Assembly (NCBI GenBank): GCA_964387775.1
Contig: CAYLZO010000069.1
Location: forward strand, 1-21,186
From: CAYLZO01 sp964387775
GTDB lineage: Bacteria > Chloroflexota > Anaerolineae > JAAYZQ01
Reading direction: 5' to 3'
Length of the DNA stretch: 21,186 nucleotides
This document shows, piece by piece, positions 1-7,293 of this stretch (positions are counted from its first letter, which is position 1; each line of letters starts with the position of its first letter). A model generated the notes under the pieces. That model saw nothing but the letters and a program-made list of their open reading frames with translations. It did no database searches and was not told where the DNA came from. The position numbers and the translations under genes are program-made.

Positions 1-1
1 C

Positions 2-181
2 TGGAGCCATCAAAAACTCTGCCTGCCCCTTCCACCCGAGTTTCAAACTATGCCATGGGAGCAACTGCACCCGTTCGAATTGAGCCGGGTGCGGCAGCAT
101 GAACCGGAACTAGAACAGGAGCAGGACATAGGGTTGGGTTTCCTGGATCGGGAGATTCCGTTCTTTGACATTGACTTGTAG
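2..181 (+). CDS. C-terminal fragment of an unidentified plus-strand protein
   Basis: An open plus-strand frame runs from the window edge to a TAG at 179-181 and encodes about 59 residues ending in FLDREIPFFDIDL. There is no convincing start inside the window, so this would be the tail of a gene that begins to the left. The residue mix (acidic and aromatic, no low-complexity bias) looks protein-like, but I do not recognise a family. It would converge on gvpK, which is read on the opposite strand. An overlapping minus-strand frame is also open here but is rich in Arg, Pro and Gly, as shadow frames in GC-rich DNA are. The call rests only on frame openness and composition. Confidence 0.4.
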   Translation, partial: WSHQKLCLPLPPEFQTMPWEQLHPFELSRVRQHEPELEQEQDIGLGFLDREIPFFDIDL

Positions 182-377
182 CCACCACGGGTGTTCGCAT
201 TGCCAGCGAGCGGCAGCGGGGTAGGTTTCACACCGAGATGGAGCTGGATGTTTGGTCGTTGTCCTGCCCCGCTACATATCTTTTTCCTTGGAACGGTGGC
301 GGTGTGGGAGACGCTCCTTTTCAATATTGCGGTCGTCGCCAGAGACGGTTGCGGCACAAGGCCCCAGGGAAATCCAC
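182..377. other. Convergent intergenic region, no feature seen
   Basis: About 196 bases lie between the plus-strand fragment and the gvpK stop codon. I see only weak short inverted repeats (for example GGAG/CTCC around 310-320) and no hairpin followed by a T-run that would qualify as a terminator for either strand. Confidence 0.5.
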
Positions 378-731
378 TTACATCAGATCGCCAAGAGGAC
401 CCAGATTCAGGTTCAGGTCCTCGCCCTCCAGGCCAAAGATCTGCTTCAATTCCTCCATGCGCGCGTCGAGCTTTAGAAAGGTCTGGCCCAGCCGCTCGAT
501 CTCGTCGTCGCTCAAAGAACCAGCTTCCATGCGCCGCAGGGCCTGGCGCTCCATGAGCTGGCGCAGCAATTCGATCAGGGTCAGGACCAGTTTGGCTAAT
601 CCGCGTTCCACCCCTTCGGGGTCGGCGTTGACGCGCCGAGGCAGGGGGCTGCCGGCCTGCTGCAGCTCGGTGGCAAAGGCCTCCAGGTCGCTCGGATCGC
701 ACAATACCTTTTCCTCCAGCAGGTCAGACAC
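378..731 (-). CDS. gvpK: Gas vesicle protein GvpK
   Basis: A 117-aa protein with the features of the GvpK family, a small helical assembly factor conserved in gas-vesicle clusters. A mid-protein segment VNADPEGVERGLAKLVLTLI is followed by LLRQLMERQALRRMEAGSLSDDE and a C-terminal helix with LDARMEELKQIFGLEG. The start is GTG at 731, inside the end of the upstream gvpF gene (stop at 724), giving an 8-nt overlap that implies translational coupling. It is the last gene of the minus-strand cluster. The family role is known to be in vesicle assembly, but its biochemical function is not established. Length is normal for the family. Confidence 0.93.
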   Translation of the reverse strand: MSDLLEEKVLCDPSDLEAFATELQQAGSPLPRRVNADPEGVERGLAKLVLTLIELLRQLMERQALRRMEAGSLSDDEIERLGQTFLKLDARMEELKQIFGLEGEDLNLNLGPLGDLM

Positions 732-1479
732 CGCTGTTTCTCCTCTCTTCGCCGGAGATCGTCCTCATGGTGGCCGTCACGAAACTATACGCCGGCCAGG
801 GACCGGTGCACAAGAAATCCAGATCCGGGTAGGCTTGGCGCAAAGCTTCCACCTCTCGTTGAAAGGCGACCACTTGGCCTTGCTCCATCAGATAGGCGGC
901 GGTCAACAGCAGGCGGGGGGTGACCAACACCTGCCGGGTACTGTCTGCCACCAATCGAGTCAATGGAGCGTGAATGTCCGCAGCCAACTCCTCTGCGTGC
1001 CTTCGCCGAGCCTGGAAGTGGCGATCCTCTTGCAGTCGGGCCAACATGTAGGCCCAGCCGTCGCCGCCTGATCGCTCGCCATGGTTTTTCTCTGCGTGAC
1101 AGGGGTCGGCGGCCGGCGGAGGGTTGGCCTCGCTCTTCCACAACACCCGCAGCCCCACCTCCACCCGGCCACGCACCCGAGCCAGGTCGGCCACAAAGCT
1201 GGCATAGCGTCTCTCCAGGACGCGTTGGGTGGCTGTTTCGTCAGCGAGCAGGGTGCCAAAGCGCACGGGCAGGACGGCGCGGTCTGCCATTAGGGCTTCG
1301 ACCACCGCCTCGTGTTGCCACAGGTGGGCATCTGTCGCCTGTATGCTGGCCGTGTCAAGGGGGCTGATCACCGCTGCAATTTCCTGATAGGATAGACTGG
1401 CAAGAGGTGCGCCCTCCAGTCCAGACTCAATGGGCAAGGGCAGCTCGGGTCGGTCGCTAACGGCATATAGGTAGATCAC
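724..1479 (-). CDS. GvpF/GvpL family gas vesicle protein (fourth paralog)
   Basis: About 251 aa. The family hallmarks are all present: the N-terminal strand IYLYAV, the central LPVRFGTLLADE, the segment RGRVEVGLRVLW, and the C-terminal tail CTGPWPAYSFV. GvpF/L proteins bind GvpA and other Gvp proteins during vesicle nucleation and may act as chaperones. A GTG at 1479 is chosen because it puts IYLYAV at the N-terminus, as in relatives, and lies 9 nt after the preceding stop. The open frame extends to 1623, but that extension overlaps the upstream gene and is Arg-rich, so it is probably not translated. A charged insertion around ADPCHAEKNHGERSGG sits between the two halves. It overlaps gvpK by 8 nt. 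Confidence 0.9.
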   Translation of the reverse strand: MIYLYAVSDRPELPLPIESGLEGAPLASLSYQEIAAVISPLDTASIQATDAHLWQHEAVVEALMADRAVLPVRFGTLLADETATQRVLERRYASFVADLARVRGRVEVGLRVLWKSEANPPPAADPCHAEKNHGERSGGDGWAYMLARLQEDRHFQARRRHAEELAADIHAPLTRLVADSTRQVLVTPRLLLTAAYLMEQGQVVAFQREVEALRQAYPDLDFLCTGPWPAYSFVTATMRTISGEERRNSGV

Positions 1480-1487
1480 GGCTCTCG

Positions 1488-1703
1488 TTACTCGCGTGAC
1501 GGTTCGTGCTGATGGGCCGCTACGCGTCGCATCTGCTCGGCTTTTTCGACTGAGGTCAGGAGCACCTTCAGCCCCAGGTAGATGAGATCTACGTCGGCCA
1601 CGGAGAGGGTGACGTCGCCCCAAAGGATGACCCCCTTGTTCAGGATTCGGTCTATCAGATCCAGCAAGGTGAGTTCTTTTTCCCTGGAGACCAATTCACT
1701 CAT
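1488..1703 (-). CDS. Small GvpA-family paralog, GvpM/GvpS-like
   Basis: A 71-aa protein carrying the GvpA-family core: LLDLIDRILNKGVILWGDV, then LSVADVDLIYLGLKVLLTSVE. The match to GvpA (VVDRILDKGIVIDAWV and LVGIELLAIEARVVVAGVD in this window) is clear, but the second helix is more hydrophobic and the N-terminus is longer. That pattern fits the minor, assembly-related GvpM/GvpJ/GvpS branch rather than the major shell protein. ATG at 1703 is preceded by AGGAGG with 9-nt spacing; a TTG at 1709 is also in frame but less likely. It overlaps the stop of the preceding gvpF-like gene by 8 nt. The exact letter name cannot be settled without a tree. Confidence 0.85.
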   Translation of the reverse strand: MSELVSREKELTLLDLIDRILNKGVILWGDVTLSVADVDLIYLGLKVLLTSVEKAEQMRRVAAHQHEPSRE

Positions 1704-3304
1704 GGGCAACGCCCTCCTCAGCGCGGTTTGCCTCGGAATCGGTCAAGTCGATGGCTGCAAAATTGTAGGCGGCCCAGGGACCTGTCGTCTCGTAGATGAA
1801 CCCCAGGTCGCCATATTCGTCTTGCAGGCTCACCAACTCGGCGCGAAAGGCCGCCAGTTGATCCTCGGCCACCAGGTACGCCCCGTTCAGGACCATGGCT
1901 TCCTGTCTGCCGGTGAGTTCCTTGCTCTGCAACGGGCTGATGACGGCTTCTGCAGCGTGACTGGACAGGCAATCGTGGCTGCGTTGGGCAAACTCGTCGC
2001 TGATCCGCTCTACCTCAGCGGCGATGGTCTCCTCCCGCTTTCTCTTCAAGAAGTACGCGGCCCCACTCGACTTGGTGGCCATCTCTGCTTCGATCTCCTT
2101 TACCCCGTCACTGACCTGGCCGGCCCTCTGAGCAAGGACTTTGTTGTCACAGTAGACCTTGACCCCCCACTCTCTCTTGCCTTCCAGCCGGGTCAAGGCT
2201 TGTACGAAATCGGCGTGGTGCTGCTGCAACATCTCCCGGATACGCTCCTCGCTCCGGTAGAGGGTGCAAAATCTCATGGGGATGAGAGTGTGGCTCGCGA
2301 CTACGGTGTTGAGGATGTCCTGATGCCTTCGTACCTTGGCTTCCAGCCAACGCATATCGTCCAGATTCTCCTCCAGCCTTTCCTGCCCAAAGTCGCACAG
2401 CGACACCTGGCTGACGATGGCCTGGAGGGTCTGGTCCTTGCTGCGGCCTGTCCTGTGGGCCGGCACAGGGAGTACCGCTTCCGGGGCGGTGGTGGCCGGG
2501 TAACCGTAGGTCAAAGCGTAGACGGGATAGGCCGGATCGATGCCCTCCCCCGGTAATCCTTCAAGTGGCCGGCGTCCATCCCTGCCGACGACGCCATAGA
2601 CATAGTAAACGCAGCCTGCTTCGCCTTCTTCGGCGAGGGGGACGTCCAACAATGTGCCGGCGCCTTCATCGGCCACTGGTGCTGCTTCGCCTTTAGCGGA
2701 GGATGCTATTCCCCGGCTCAGGAATCTCTCGTTCTCGGCGATTTTCTGCCGGATGGCCCCGATCTCTCGCCGGATTTGTTCTGCGTCTTCCGCCCTCGGT
2801 TCCGGCGGCCCTTCGCCTTCGCTCAGNNNNNNNNNNNNNNNNNNNNNNNNNNNNNNNNNNNNNNNNNNNNNNNNNNNNNNNNNNNNNNNNNNNNNNNNNN
2901 NNNNNNNNNNNNNNNNNNNNNNNNNNGACAGGCCCTTCGCCTTCGCTCAGGACAGGCCCTTCGCCTTCGCTCAGGACAGGCCCTTCGCCTTCGCTCAGGA
3001 CAGGCGTGTCCACTCCGCTGCCGCTTGAGCGAAGCACCCTGGAGCGAAGCGGAGTGGGCCGGGATACTTCGGCAGGAACCGCCTCTGTCAAGGGGGACGT
3101 GCCTGTTGTCTGCTCCAGGATGGTCTGGACCATGAGCCATTTGAGGATCGTCTTCGCCTCGGCCAGGGCTTCGTTCCTGGCCTGCCTGACCATCTGGGCT
3201 ATGCTGTCGTCAGAGACATCGAACAGCCCGTCTTGGAGTTGGCGGACTGACGCGATTATCTTTTCATCTACATCCATCTTTGGGTATCCCTGTGCATCCT
3301 GCAT
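1696..3304 (-). CDS. GvpF/L protein with N-terminal helical extension and repeat linker, broken by assembly gap
   Basis: The left part (2610-1696) is a GvpF/L domain: YYVYGVVG at the start, TLIPMRFCTLYRSEE in the middle and ETTGPWAAYNFA near the end. Followed upstream it has no good start (only a GTG at 2676), and the same frame stays open to the gap edge, reading LSEGEGPPEP and then a coiled coil (QIRREIGAIRQKIAENE). On the other side of the gap a frame beginning ATG at 3304 (alternative ATG at 3277) encodes a helical domain (EALAEAKTILKWLMVQTILE) ending in the same 8-residue repeat VLSEGEGP. The repeat is 24 bp, so a continuous array keeps frame, while a placeholder of 100 N does not. I infer one gene. 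If it is instead two, their ends are near 2693 and 2676. Confidence 0.72.
2807..3005. repeat. 24-bp tandem repeat array flanking and probably filling the gap
   Basis: Three perfect 24-bp copies lie at 2927-2950, 2951-2974 and 2975-2998, with a 7-base partial copy after them (2999-3005) and a 20-base partial copy on the far side of the gap (2807-2826). The plus-strand unit starts GACAGGCCC and ends CGCTCAG. On the coding strand it encodes VLSEGEGP repeated in frame. The repeats are the likely reason the assembly broke here, so the true copy number is unknown. Confidence 0.92.
2827..2926. other. Assembly gap of 100 N
   Basis: Exactly 100 consecutive N, the conventional placeholder for a scaffold gap of unknown length. 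It is bordered on both sides by copies of the same 24-bp repeat. Its length must not be used to judge reading frame. Confidence 0.99.
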
Positions 3305-3315
3305 GGCCGGCGATA

Positions 3316-4347
3316 CTACGCCGGTATCTCCTGGCGCCGGATGGCGATCAGCAGTTTCTGCTCCACCGTTGGCCGGTCAAAGCGGCAGACTGTTTGGCCA
3401 TCGGCACAAGATGCCAGCAGTTGATAGGCTTGTGTTAGTCCGGTCATGTGGGCCTCTGCTTCCGGGTCCTGGCGATTGTGGTCAGGGTGCAGTTGGCCGG
3501 CCAGCCGGTGGTAGGCCTGCTTGATCTCGCCGGTGGTTGCCATCTCCCCCAGGCCCAGGAGGCGCCGGGCCGCGTCCACGGCTTCGAAGCAGGGTACCTG
3601 TATCTCCACCGTGGCAAAGCTGTAGGGCGGCAAAGGCCCCACACGGCGAAAGAGGAGCCGGCCCTCGAACTCCTGGTCCAGGATGTCCAACTGCCGGTCC
3701 AATGCCTCCTGACCGGCCTGGTCCAGCAGCAGGGCCACGTTGGCTACCATGCTGTCGTCCATGGAGGGATTGAGCACCAGGTCCAGAGCCAGCTCGCGCA
3801 AGGGATAGACCACACAGGCCCGCAGAGCGGCGCGGCGCTGCTCCAGGGCGGCCTGGGCCATCTGGCCGACGGCAACCCGCTCGACCAGCGTCTCTTCGGC
3901 CGGCCGGCCGGCGATCTCTTGCTTGAGTTGGGCGATGTGCGCCTCCTGGCCGATCTCCTGGAATACCTTCTGGAGGTTCCACAGGACGACCACCTCCATC
4001 TGCACCCGATCCGCGATCTGCTCCAGGGTGGTACGAAAGAGGGTTTCTCCCTGCGCCAGAAGGCGGTGCACCCAGGTCTCGTCGGGCAGGACGGTGCCGA
4101 ACTTGACCGGAAGAACAGAAAAGTCGTGCATCACCGTTTCTACCACGCGCTGATGGGCCACCAGGTAGCGGACGGCCTGCTCGCGCTTCAAGCCCCGGTA
4201 ATCAGCCAGGGGGCTGGCGCTGACTATGGCGGCGACATTACGGTTCGGGATGGAATAGACCTCATCGTGGTTATCACCCACCCCGCCCACGTCAAAGATG
4301 CCCTGTTCCCCACTGGGGATTACGGCGTAGACGTACCTGTGAGTCAT
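3316..4347 (-). CDS. GvpF/L protein fused to a C-terminal DnaJ J domain
   Basis: A 343-aa protein in two parts. Residues 1-250 are GvpF/L: RYVYAVIP at the N-terminus, SVLPVKFGTVLPDET at 77-91, and the terminal VGPLPPYSFATVEI. Residues about 259-315 form a J domain: helix I RRLLGL, helix II EIKQAYHRLAGQLHPDHN with the HPD triplet at 287-289, and helix III EAHMTGLTQAYQLL. HPD is the motif J proteins use to stimulate Hsp70 ATPase, so the protein could bring DnaK to nascent GvpA. The window has no dnaK, so a housekeeping Hsp70 would be the partner. The start ATG at 4347 lies just 2 nt past the cdc48-like stop. The domain assignments are well supported; the recruitment role is inference. Confidence 0.92.
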   Translation of the reverse strand: MTHRYVYAVIPSGEQGIFDVGGVGDNHDEVYSIPNRNVAAIVSASPLADYRGLKREQAVRYLVAHQRVVETVMHDFSVLPVKFGTVLPDETWVHRLLAQGETLFRTTLEQIADRVQMEVVVLWNLQKVFQEIGQEAHIAQLKQEIAGRPAEETLVERVAVGQMAQAALEQRRAALRACVVYPLRELALDLVLNPSMDDSMVANVALLLDQAGQEALDRQLDILDQEFEGRLLFRRVGPLPPYSFATVEIQVPCFEAVDAARRLLGLGEMATTGEIKQAYHRLAGQLHPDHNRQDPEAEAHMTGLTQAYQLLASCADGQTVCRFDRPTVEQKLLIAIRRQEIPA

Positions 4348-4349
4348 GG

Positions 4350-6539
4350 TTACTTTTGCCCCCGCATATCTTTGAGTGTCTGTTCAAAGTGGCGACTGCC
4401 GATGCTGAACTCCAGCAAGGGTGTCGGAGAAGCGATCTGCTGAAGGTCTGCTTCTGCACTATCTGCCAGGAATTCGCGGATGGCAACCATCGCCGCCCCC
4501 CGGCACAGGCCTTCGATGTCGGCGCCTACCAGCCCCTCGGTCTCGGCTGCCAGATCCCCCAGGTCTACAGCTTGCCCTGAGCTCGCCGAAGGGTCCTTGG
4601 CCAGGGGCATGTCGCGCGTGTGAACGCGCAAGATGGCCAGGCGGGCCTCTCGGTCGGGTATCGGCAACTCTACCAGAGAATCGAAGCGGCCCGGACGCAG
4701 CAGCGCCGGGTCCAGCCGGTCCAGGCGGTTGGTGGCGGCCAGCACCACCACGCTCTTCAGGTCTTCGATGCCGTCCAGCTCGGTGAGCAACTGGCTGACC
4801 ACCCGCTCGGTGACCTGGTTCCCGCCCGCGCCGCCCCGCACCGGAGCCAGGGCGTCTATCTCGTCGAAAAAGAGGATGCAGGGCGCCGCCTGGCGGCCCT
4901 TGCGGAATACCTCGCGCACGCCCCGCTCCGACTCGCCAACCCACATGCTGAGGAGCTGCGGCCCTTTCACGGCGATAAAGTTGACTTCACTTTCCCGGGC
5001 CAGGGCCTTGGCCAGGAGGGTCTTGCCCGTGCCTGGCGGGCCGTGGAGCAGGATGCCCTTGGATGGGCGGATCCCGGCGCGTTTAAAGATGGATCCGTAC
5101 CGCAGAGGCCACTCGACTGCTTCGATCAGCAGGCGTTTGACCTCCTCCAGTCCGCCCACGTCCGCCCAACCCACGTCAGGCACCTCGGTAAAGACCTCGC
5201 GGATGGCCGAGGGCTCCACCTCGGTCAGGGCGGCAGCAAAGTCGTCCATGGTCACTTCCAGGGCCATGAGCTTGTCGTAGGGGATGCTGGCCTGGGCAAA
5301 ATCAATGTCGGGCATCAGGCGGCGCAGAGCGCTCATGGCCGCTTCCCGGCCCAGGGCCTCCAGGTCGGCGCCAACGAAGCCGTGGGTGATGGCCGCCAGC
5401 CGGTCCAGGCGAACGTCGTCGGCCAGGGGCATCCCCCGGCTGTGGATGTCCAGGATCTCTCGACGGCCATCTTTGTCGGGGACGCTGATGCCGATCTCCC
5501 GGTCGAAACGGCCGGGGCGGCGCAGAGCCGGGTCCAGGGTGTTGGGGATGTTGGTGGCAGCGATGACGATGACGTTGCCCCGCGACTCCAGCCCATCCAT
5601 CAGGGCCAGGAGTTGGGCGACGACGCGGCGTTCCACCTGGCGGTCGCCGCTCATCTCCTCCCGTTTGGGGGCGATGGCGTCGATCTCGTCAATGAAGATG
5701 ATAGACGGCGCATGGCGTTGGGCCTCGTCGAACAGTTTCCTCAGGGTCGCTTCCGAGGCCCCGTACCACTTGTCGATCACCTCCGGCCCGTTGACGTGGA
5801 GAAAATGGGCGCTGGTTTCGTGGGCCACGGCCCGGGCAATAAGGGTTTTGCCGCAGCCGGGCGGTCCGTGGAGCAGCACTCCTTTGGGCGGGTCGATGCC
5901 CAGCCGCTCAAAAACCTCCGGGTAGCGCAGGGGCAGCTCGATCATCTCCCGGATACGGCGGATCTCGCGGCGCAAGCCGCCGATGTCTTCGTAGGTGATC
6001 GCCCCCGCTGCTTCGCGGCGCTCGTCTTTTCCACCGGTCAGGCGGATGGTGGTGGCCGGGCCGATCAGCACGGGACCGGCAGGAGTGGTCTCGACCACCG
6101 TAAAGGTCTGGGCGCGGGTGCCAAATAGATCCACGCGCACCCGATCGTTAGCCACCACAGGGATGCCGTCCAGCAGCCGGGCCAGGTAACGGGCCTGGCC
6201 TGCGCCGGAAGCCGCCCGCATGCCTTCCACCGGCGCCAAGACTGACGCCCGGGCCGGCTGCACCTCGACGCGGCGCACCGCTACCCGCTCGTCCAGGCCG
6301 GCGCCGGCATTGGCACGCAAGATGCCGTCCATCTGGATCAGTTCCTGGCCCCGCTGCGCAGCATAGGCAGGCATGGCCCGGGCCGCCGTGGCGCGTTTTC
6401 CGGCAATCTCCACCACGTCGCCGATCTCCACCCCCAGCTGCTCCAGATCCTGGGGATCGATCCGGGCCAGTCCCCGGCCCGCGTCTTTGGGTTGGGCTTC
6501 GGCCACTTTCAGCAAGAAAGTCTGGCTGTCCGCTGTCAT
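4350..6539 (-). CDS. Cdc48/VAT-type tandem AAA+ ATPase
   Basis: A 729-aa protein with the Cdc48/p97/VAT architecture: an N-domain of about 170 residues (double-psi-barrel-like start FLLKVAEAQPKDAGRGLARI), D1 with Walker A GPPGCGKT at 225-232 and Walker B IIFIDEID near 280-287, and D2 with Walker A GPPGTGKT at 500-507 and Walker B ILFFDEID at 555-562. RPGRFD arginine-finger motifs occur in both rings. Such hexamers extract and unfold protein substrates using ATP. ATG at 6539 overlaps the upstream zinc-protein stop as ATGA, so the genes are coupled. An insert KDPSASSGQA near residues 648-657 is encoded by a dispersed repeat. Its place between gvpJ and a gvpF argues for a gas-vesicle role, but a general role cannot be excluded. 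Confidence 0.93.
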   Translation of the reverse strand: MTADSQTFLLKVAEAQPKDAGRGLARIDPQDLEQLGVEIGDVVEIAGKRATAARAMPAYAAQRGQELIQMDGILRANAGAGLDERVAVRRVEVQPARASVLAPVEGMRAASGAGQARYLARLLDGIPVVANDRVRVDLFGTRAQTFTVVETTPAGPVLIGPATTIRLTGGKDERREAAGAITYEDIGGLRREIRRIREMIELPLRYPEVFERLGIDPPKGVLLHGPPGCGKTLIARAVAHETSAHFLHVNGPEVIDKWYGASEATLRKLFDEAQRHAPSIIFIDEIDAIAPKREEMSGDRQVERRVVAQLLALMDGLESRGNVIVIAATNIPNTLDPALRRPGRFDREIGISVPDKDGRREILDIHSRGMPLADDVRLDRLAAITHGFVGADLEALGREAAMSALRRLMPDIDFAQASIPYDKLMALEVTMDDFAAALTEVEPSAIREVFTEVPDVGWADVGGLEEVKRLLIEAVEWPLRYGSIFKRAGIRPSKGILLHGPPGTGKTLLAKALARESEVNFIAVKGPQLLSMWVGESERGVREVFRKGRQAAPCILFFDEIDALAPVRGGAGGNQVTERVVSQLLTELDGIEDLKSVVVLAATNRLDRLDPALLRPGRFDSLVELPIPDREARLAILRVHTRDMPLAKDPSASSGQAVDLGDLAAETEGLVGADIEGLCRGAAMVAIREFLADSAEADLQQIASPTPLLEFSIGSRHFEQTLKDMRGQK
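4570..4596. repeat. Dispersed short repeat inserted in frame in the cdc48-like gene
   Basis: The coding strand has the pattern CCCTTCG-n5-CTCAGG followed by GCAAGC. The tandem units at 2807-3005 show the related pattern CCCTTCG-n6-CTCAGG on the plus strand. Here a single copy adds DPSASSGQA to a loop of the D2 ring without breaking the frame. Confidence 0.7.
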
Positions 6540-6913
6540 GAGCGGGTCTCCATCATCCTGGCGCGCACGGCGCTCACCACCCCTTTGCCGCGACAACAGC
6601 TACAGGATAGCGGGCTGTCCGGCCAGATGTAGTCGGCGGCCCGACCACTGCCGCCGCAGCAGGAGCAGGGGACGGCGTCGTCGGGGATTTCGACCTGGCC
6701 TATGCCGTCACACGTGGTGCAGGTATTGCGCGAGCCAGGGTGCACTCCCGTGCCCTGGCAGAAGGCGCAGGGGGCAGTCGGCTGGCGCAGGAAGTGGCGC
6801 CCTTGTCCGCTGCACACCTGACAGGTCGCCAGAGGGGACATGATGTCAAAGGGATCCCGGCCCCGGCCTCTACAAAAGGCGCACGTCACTTCTACTCGCG
6901 TTGTCTCTGTCAT
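6536..6913 (-). CDS. Stand-alone DnaJ-type zinc-finger protein with six CxxC motifs
   Basis: A 125-aa protein consisting almost entirely of CxxCxGxG-type motifs: CAFCRGRG (11-18), CQVCSGQG (31-38), CAFCQGTG (49-56), CTTCDGIG (65-72), CSCCGGSG (83-90) and CSCCRGKG (104-111). DnaJ itself has four such motifs forming two zinc centres that help hold unfolded substrates; six would suffice for three. There is no J domain and no C-terminal substrate domain. ATG at 6913 overlaps the gvpJ stop (ATGA), and its own stop overlaps the start of the cdc48-like gene (ATGA), so the three are translationally coupled. Zinc binding follows from family knowledge; a role as a GvpA-family holdase is inference. Confidence 0.88.
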   Translation of the reverse strand: MTETTRVEVTCAFCRGRGRDPFDIMSPLATCQVCSGQGRHFLRQPTAPCAFCQGTGVHPGSRNTCTTCDGIGQVEIPDDAVPCSCCGGSGRAADYIWPDSPLSCSCCRGKGVVSAVRARMMETRS

Positions 6914-7212
6914 GCTGCTATCCCCAGTCTGGCTTCCAGGCGCTCCAGCCGTTCCTGGAGCAAACGGTTTTCCTCCTCCATTTGTTTGGCCCGGGAGGAG
7001 AGATAAGGATCGCTCTCCCACCAGTTGATGCCTATCTCCATGGCCTTGTCCACCGAGGCCACCAGCAAGCGCAGCTTGATGCTCAACAACTCGACATTCA
7101 CCAGGGAGATAGTGATATCCCCGGCGATGACGATGCCCTTGTCGAGCACTCGCTCGAGGATGTCGGCCAGGCTACTGGTCTGGATCGAGTGTTCCATACG
7201 CGGATTCGGCAT
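6910..7212 (-). CDS. gvpJ: Minor gas vesicle protein GvpJ (GvpA family)
   Basis: A 100-aa protein with the GvpA-family core SLADILERVLDKGIVIAGDI, then ISLVNVELLSIKLRLLVASVDKAMEIGINWW, followed by a charged C-terminal coiled coil (QMEEENRLLQERLERLEARL). The long charged tail separates it from the two GvpA copies and matches GvpJ, a minor component thought to help nucleate or cap vesicles. ATG at 7212 is preceded by AAGGAG at a 6-nt spacing. It is coupled by ATGA overlap to the zinc-motif gene. GvpJ, GvpM and GvpS are close relatives, so the letter is probable rather than certain. Confidence 0.9.
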   Translation of the reverse strand: MPNPRMEHSIQTSSLADILERVLDKGIVIAGDITISLVNVELLSIKLRLLVASVDKAMEIGINWWESDPYLSSRAKQMEEENRLLQERLERLEARLGIAA

Positions 7213-7240
7213 AGTATTCTCCTTTTTGGCTGCCGCTAAT

Positions 7241-7269
7241 GGCGAACAGCCGTTCCCACTTTGTTCGCC
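7241..7269. other. Intercistronic hairpin upstream of gvpJ
   Basis: GGCGAACA (7241-7248) and TGTTCGCC (7262-7269) form a perfect 8-bp stem with a 13-base loop. It lies 29 nt before the gvpJ start and has no T-run after it, so it is more likely an mRNA-processing or stability element than a terminator. Confidence 0.5.
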
Positions 7270-7293
7270 AAGCTGACAACATGCCCTTGCCGG

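Noticed and set aside
43..702. Minus-strand frame of about 219 codons over gvpK and beyond
   Set aside because: It overlaps gvpK in another frame and is Arg/Pro/Gly/Ser-rich without domain structure.
1480..1623. N-terminal extension of the fourth GvpF
   Set aside because: The extension overlaps the GvpA-family gene, is Arg-rich, and places the conserved IYLYAV far from the N-terminus.
1696..2676. GvpF-like gene starting independently at GTG 2676
   Set aside because: No ribosome site precedes the GTG, and the frame is open through a coiled coil to the repeat at the gap edge, so a fused gene is more likely.
2927..3005. Tandem 24-bp repeats as a CRISPR array
   Set aside because: Copies are directly adjacent with no spacers, and the array is inside a reading frame; there are no cas genes.
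4620..6128. Long plus-strand open frame opposite the Cdc48-like gene
   Set aside because: Antisense shadow of a gene with clear Walker motifs; no ribosome site or recognisable domain.
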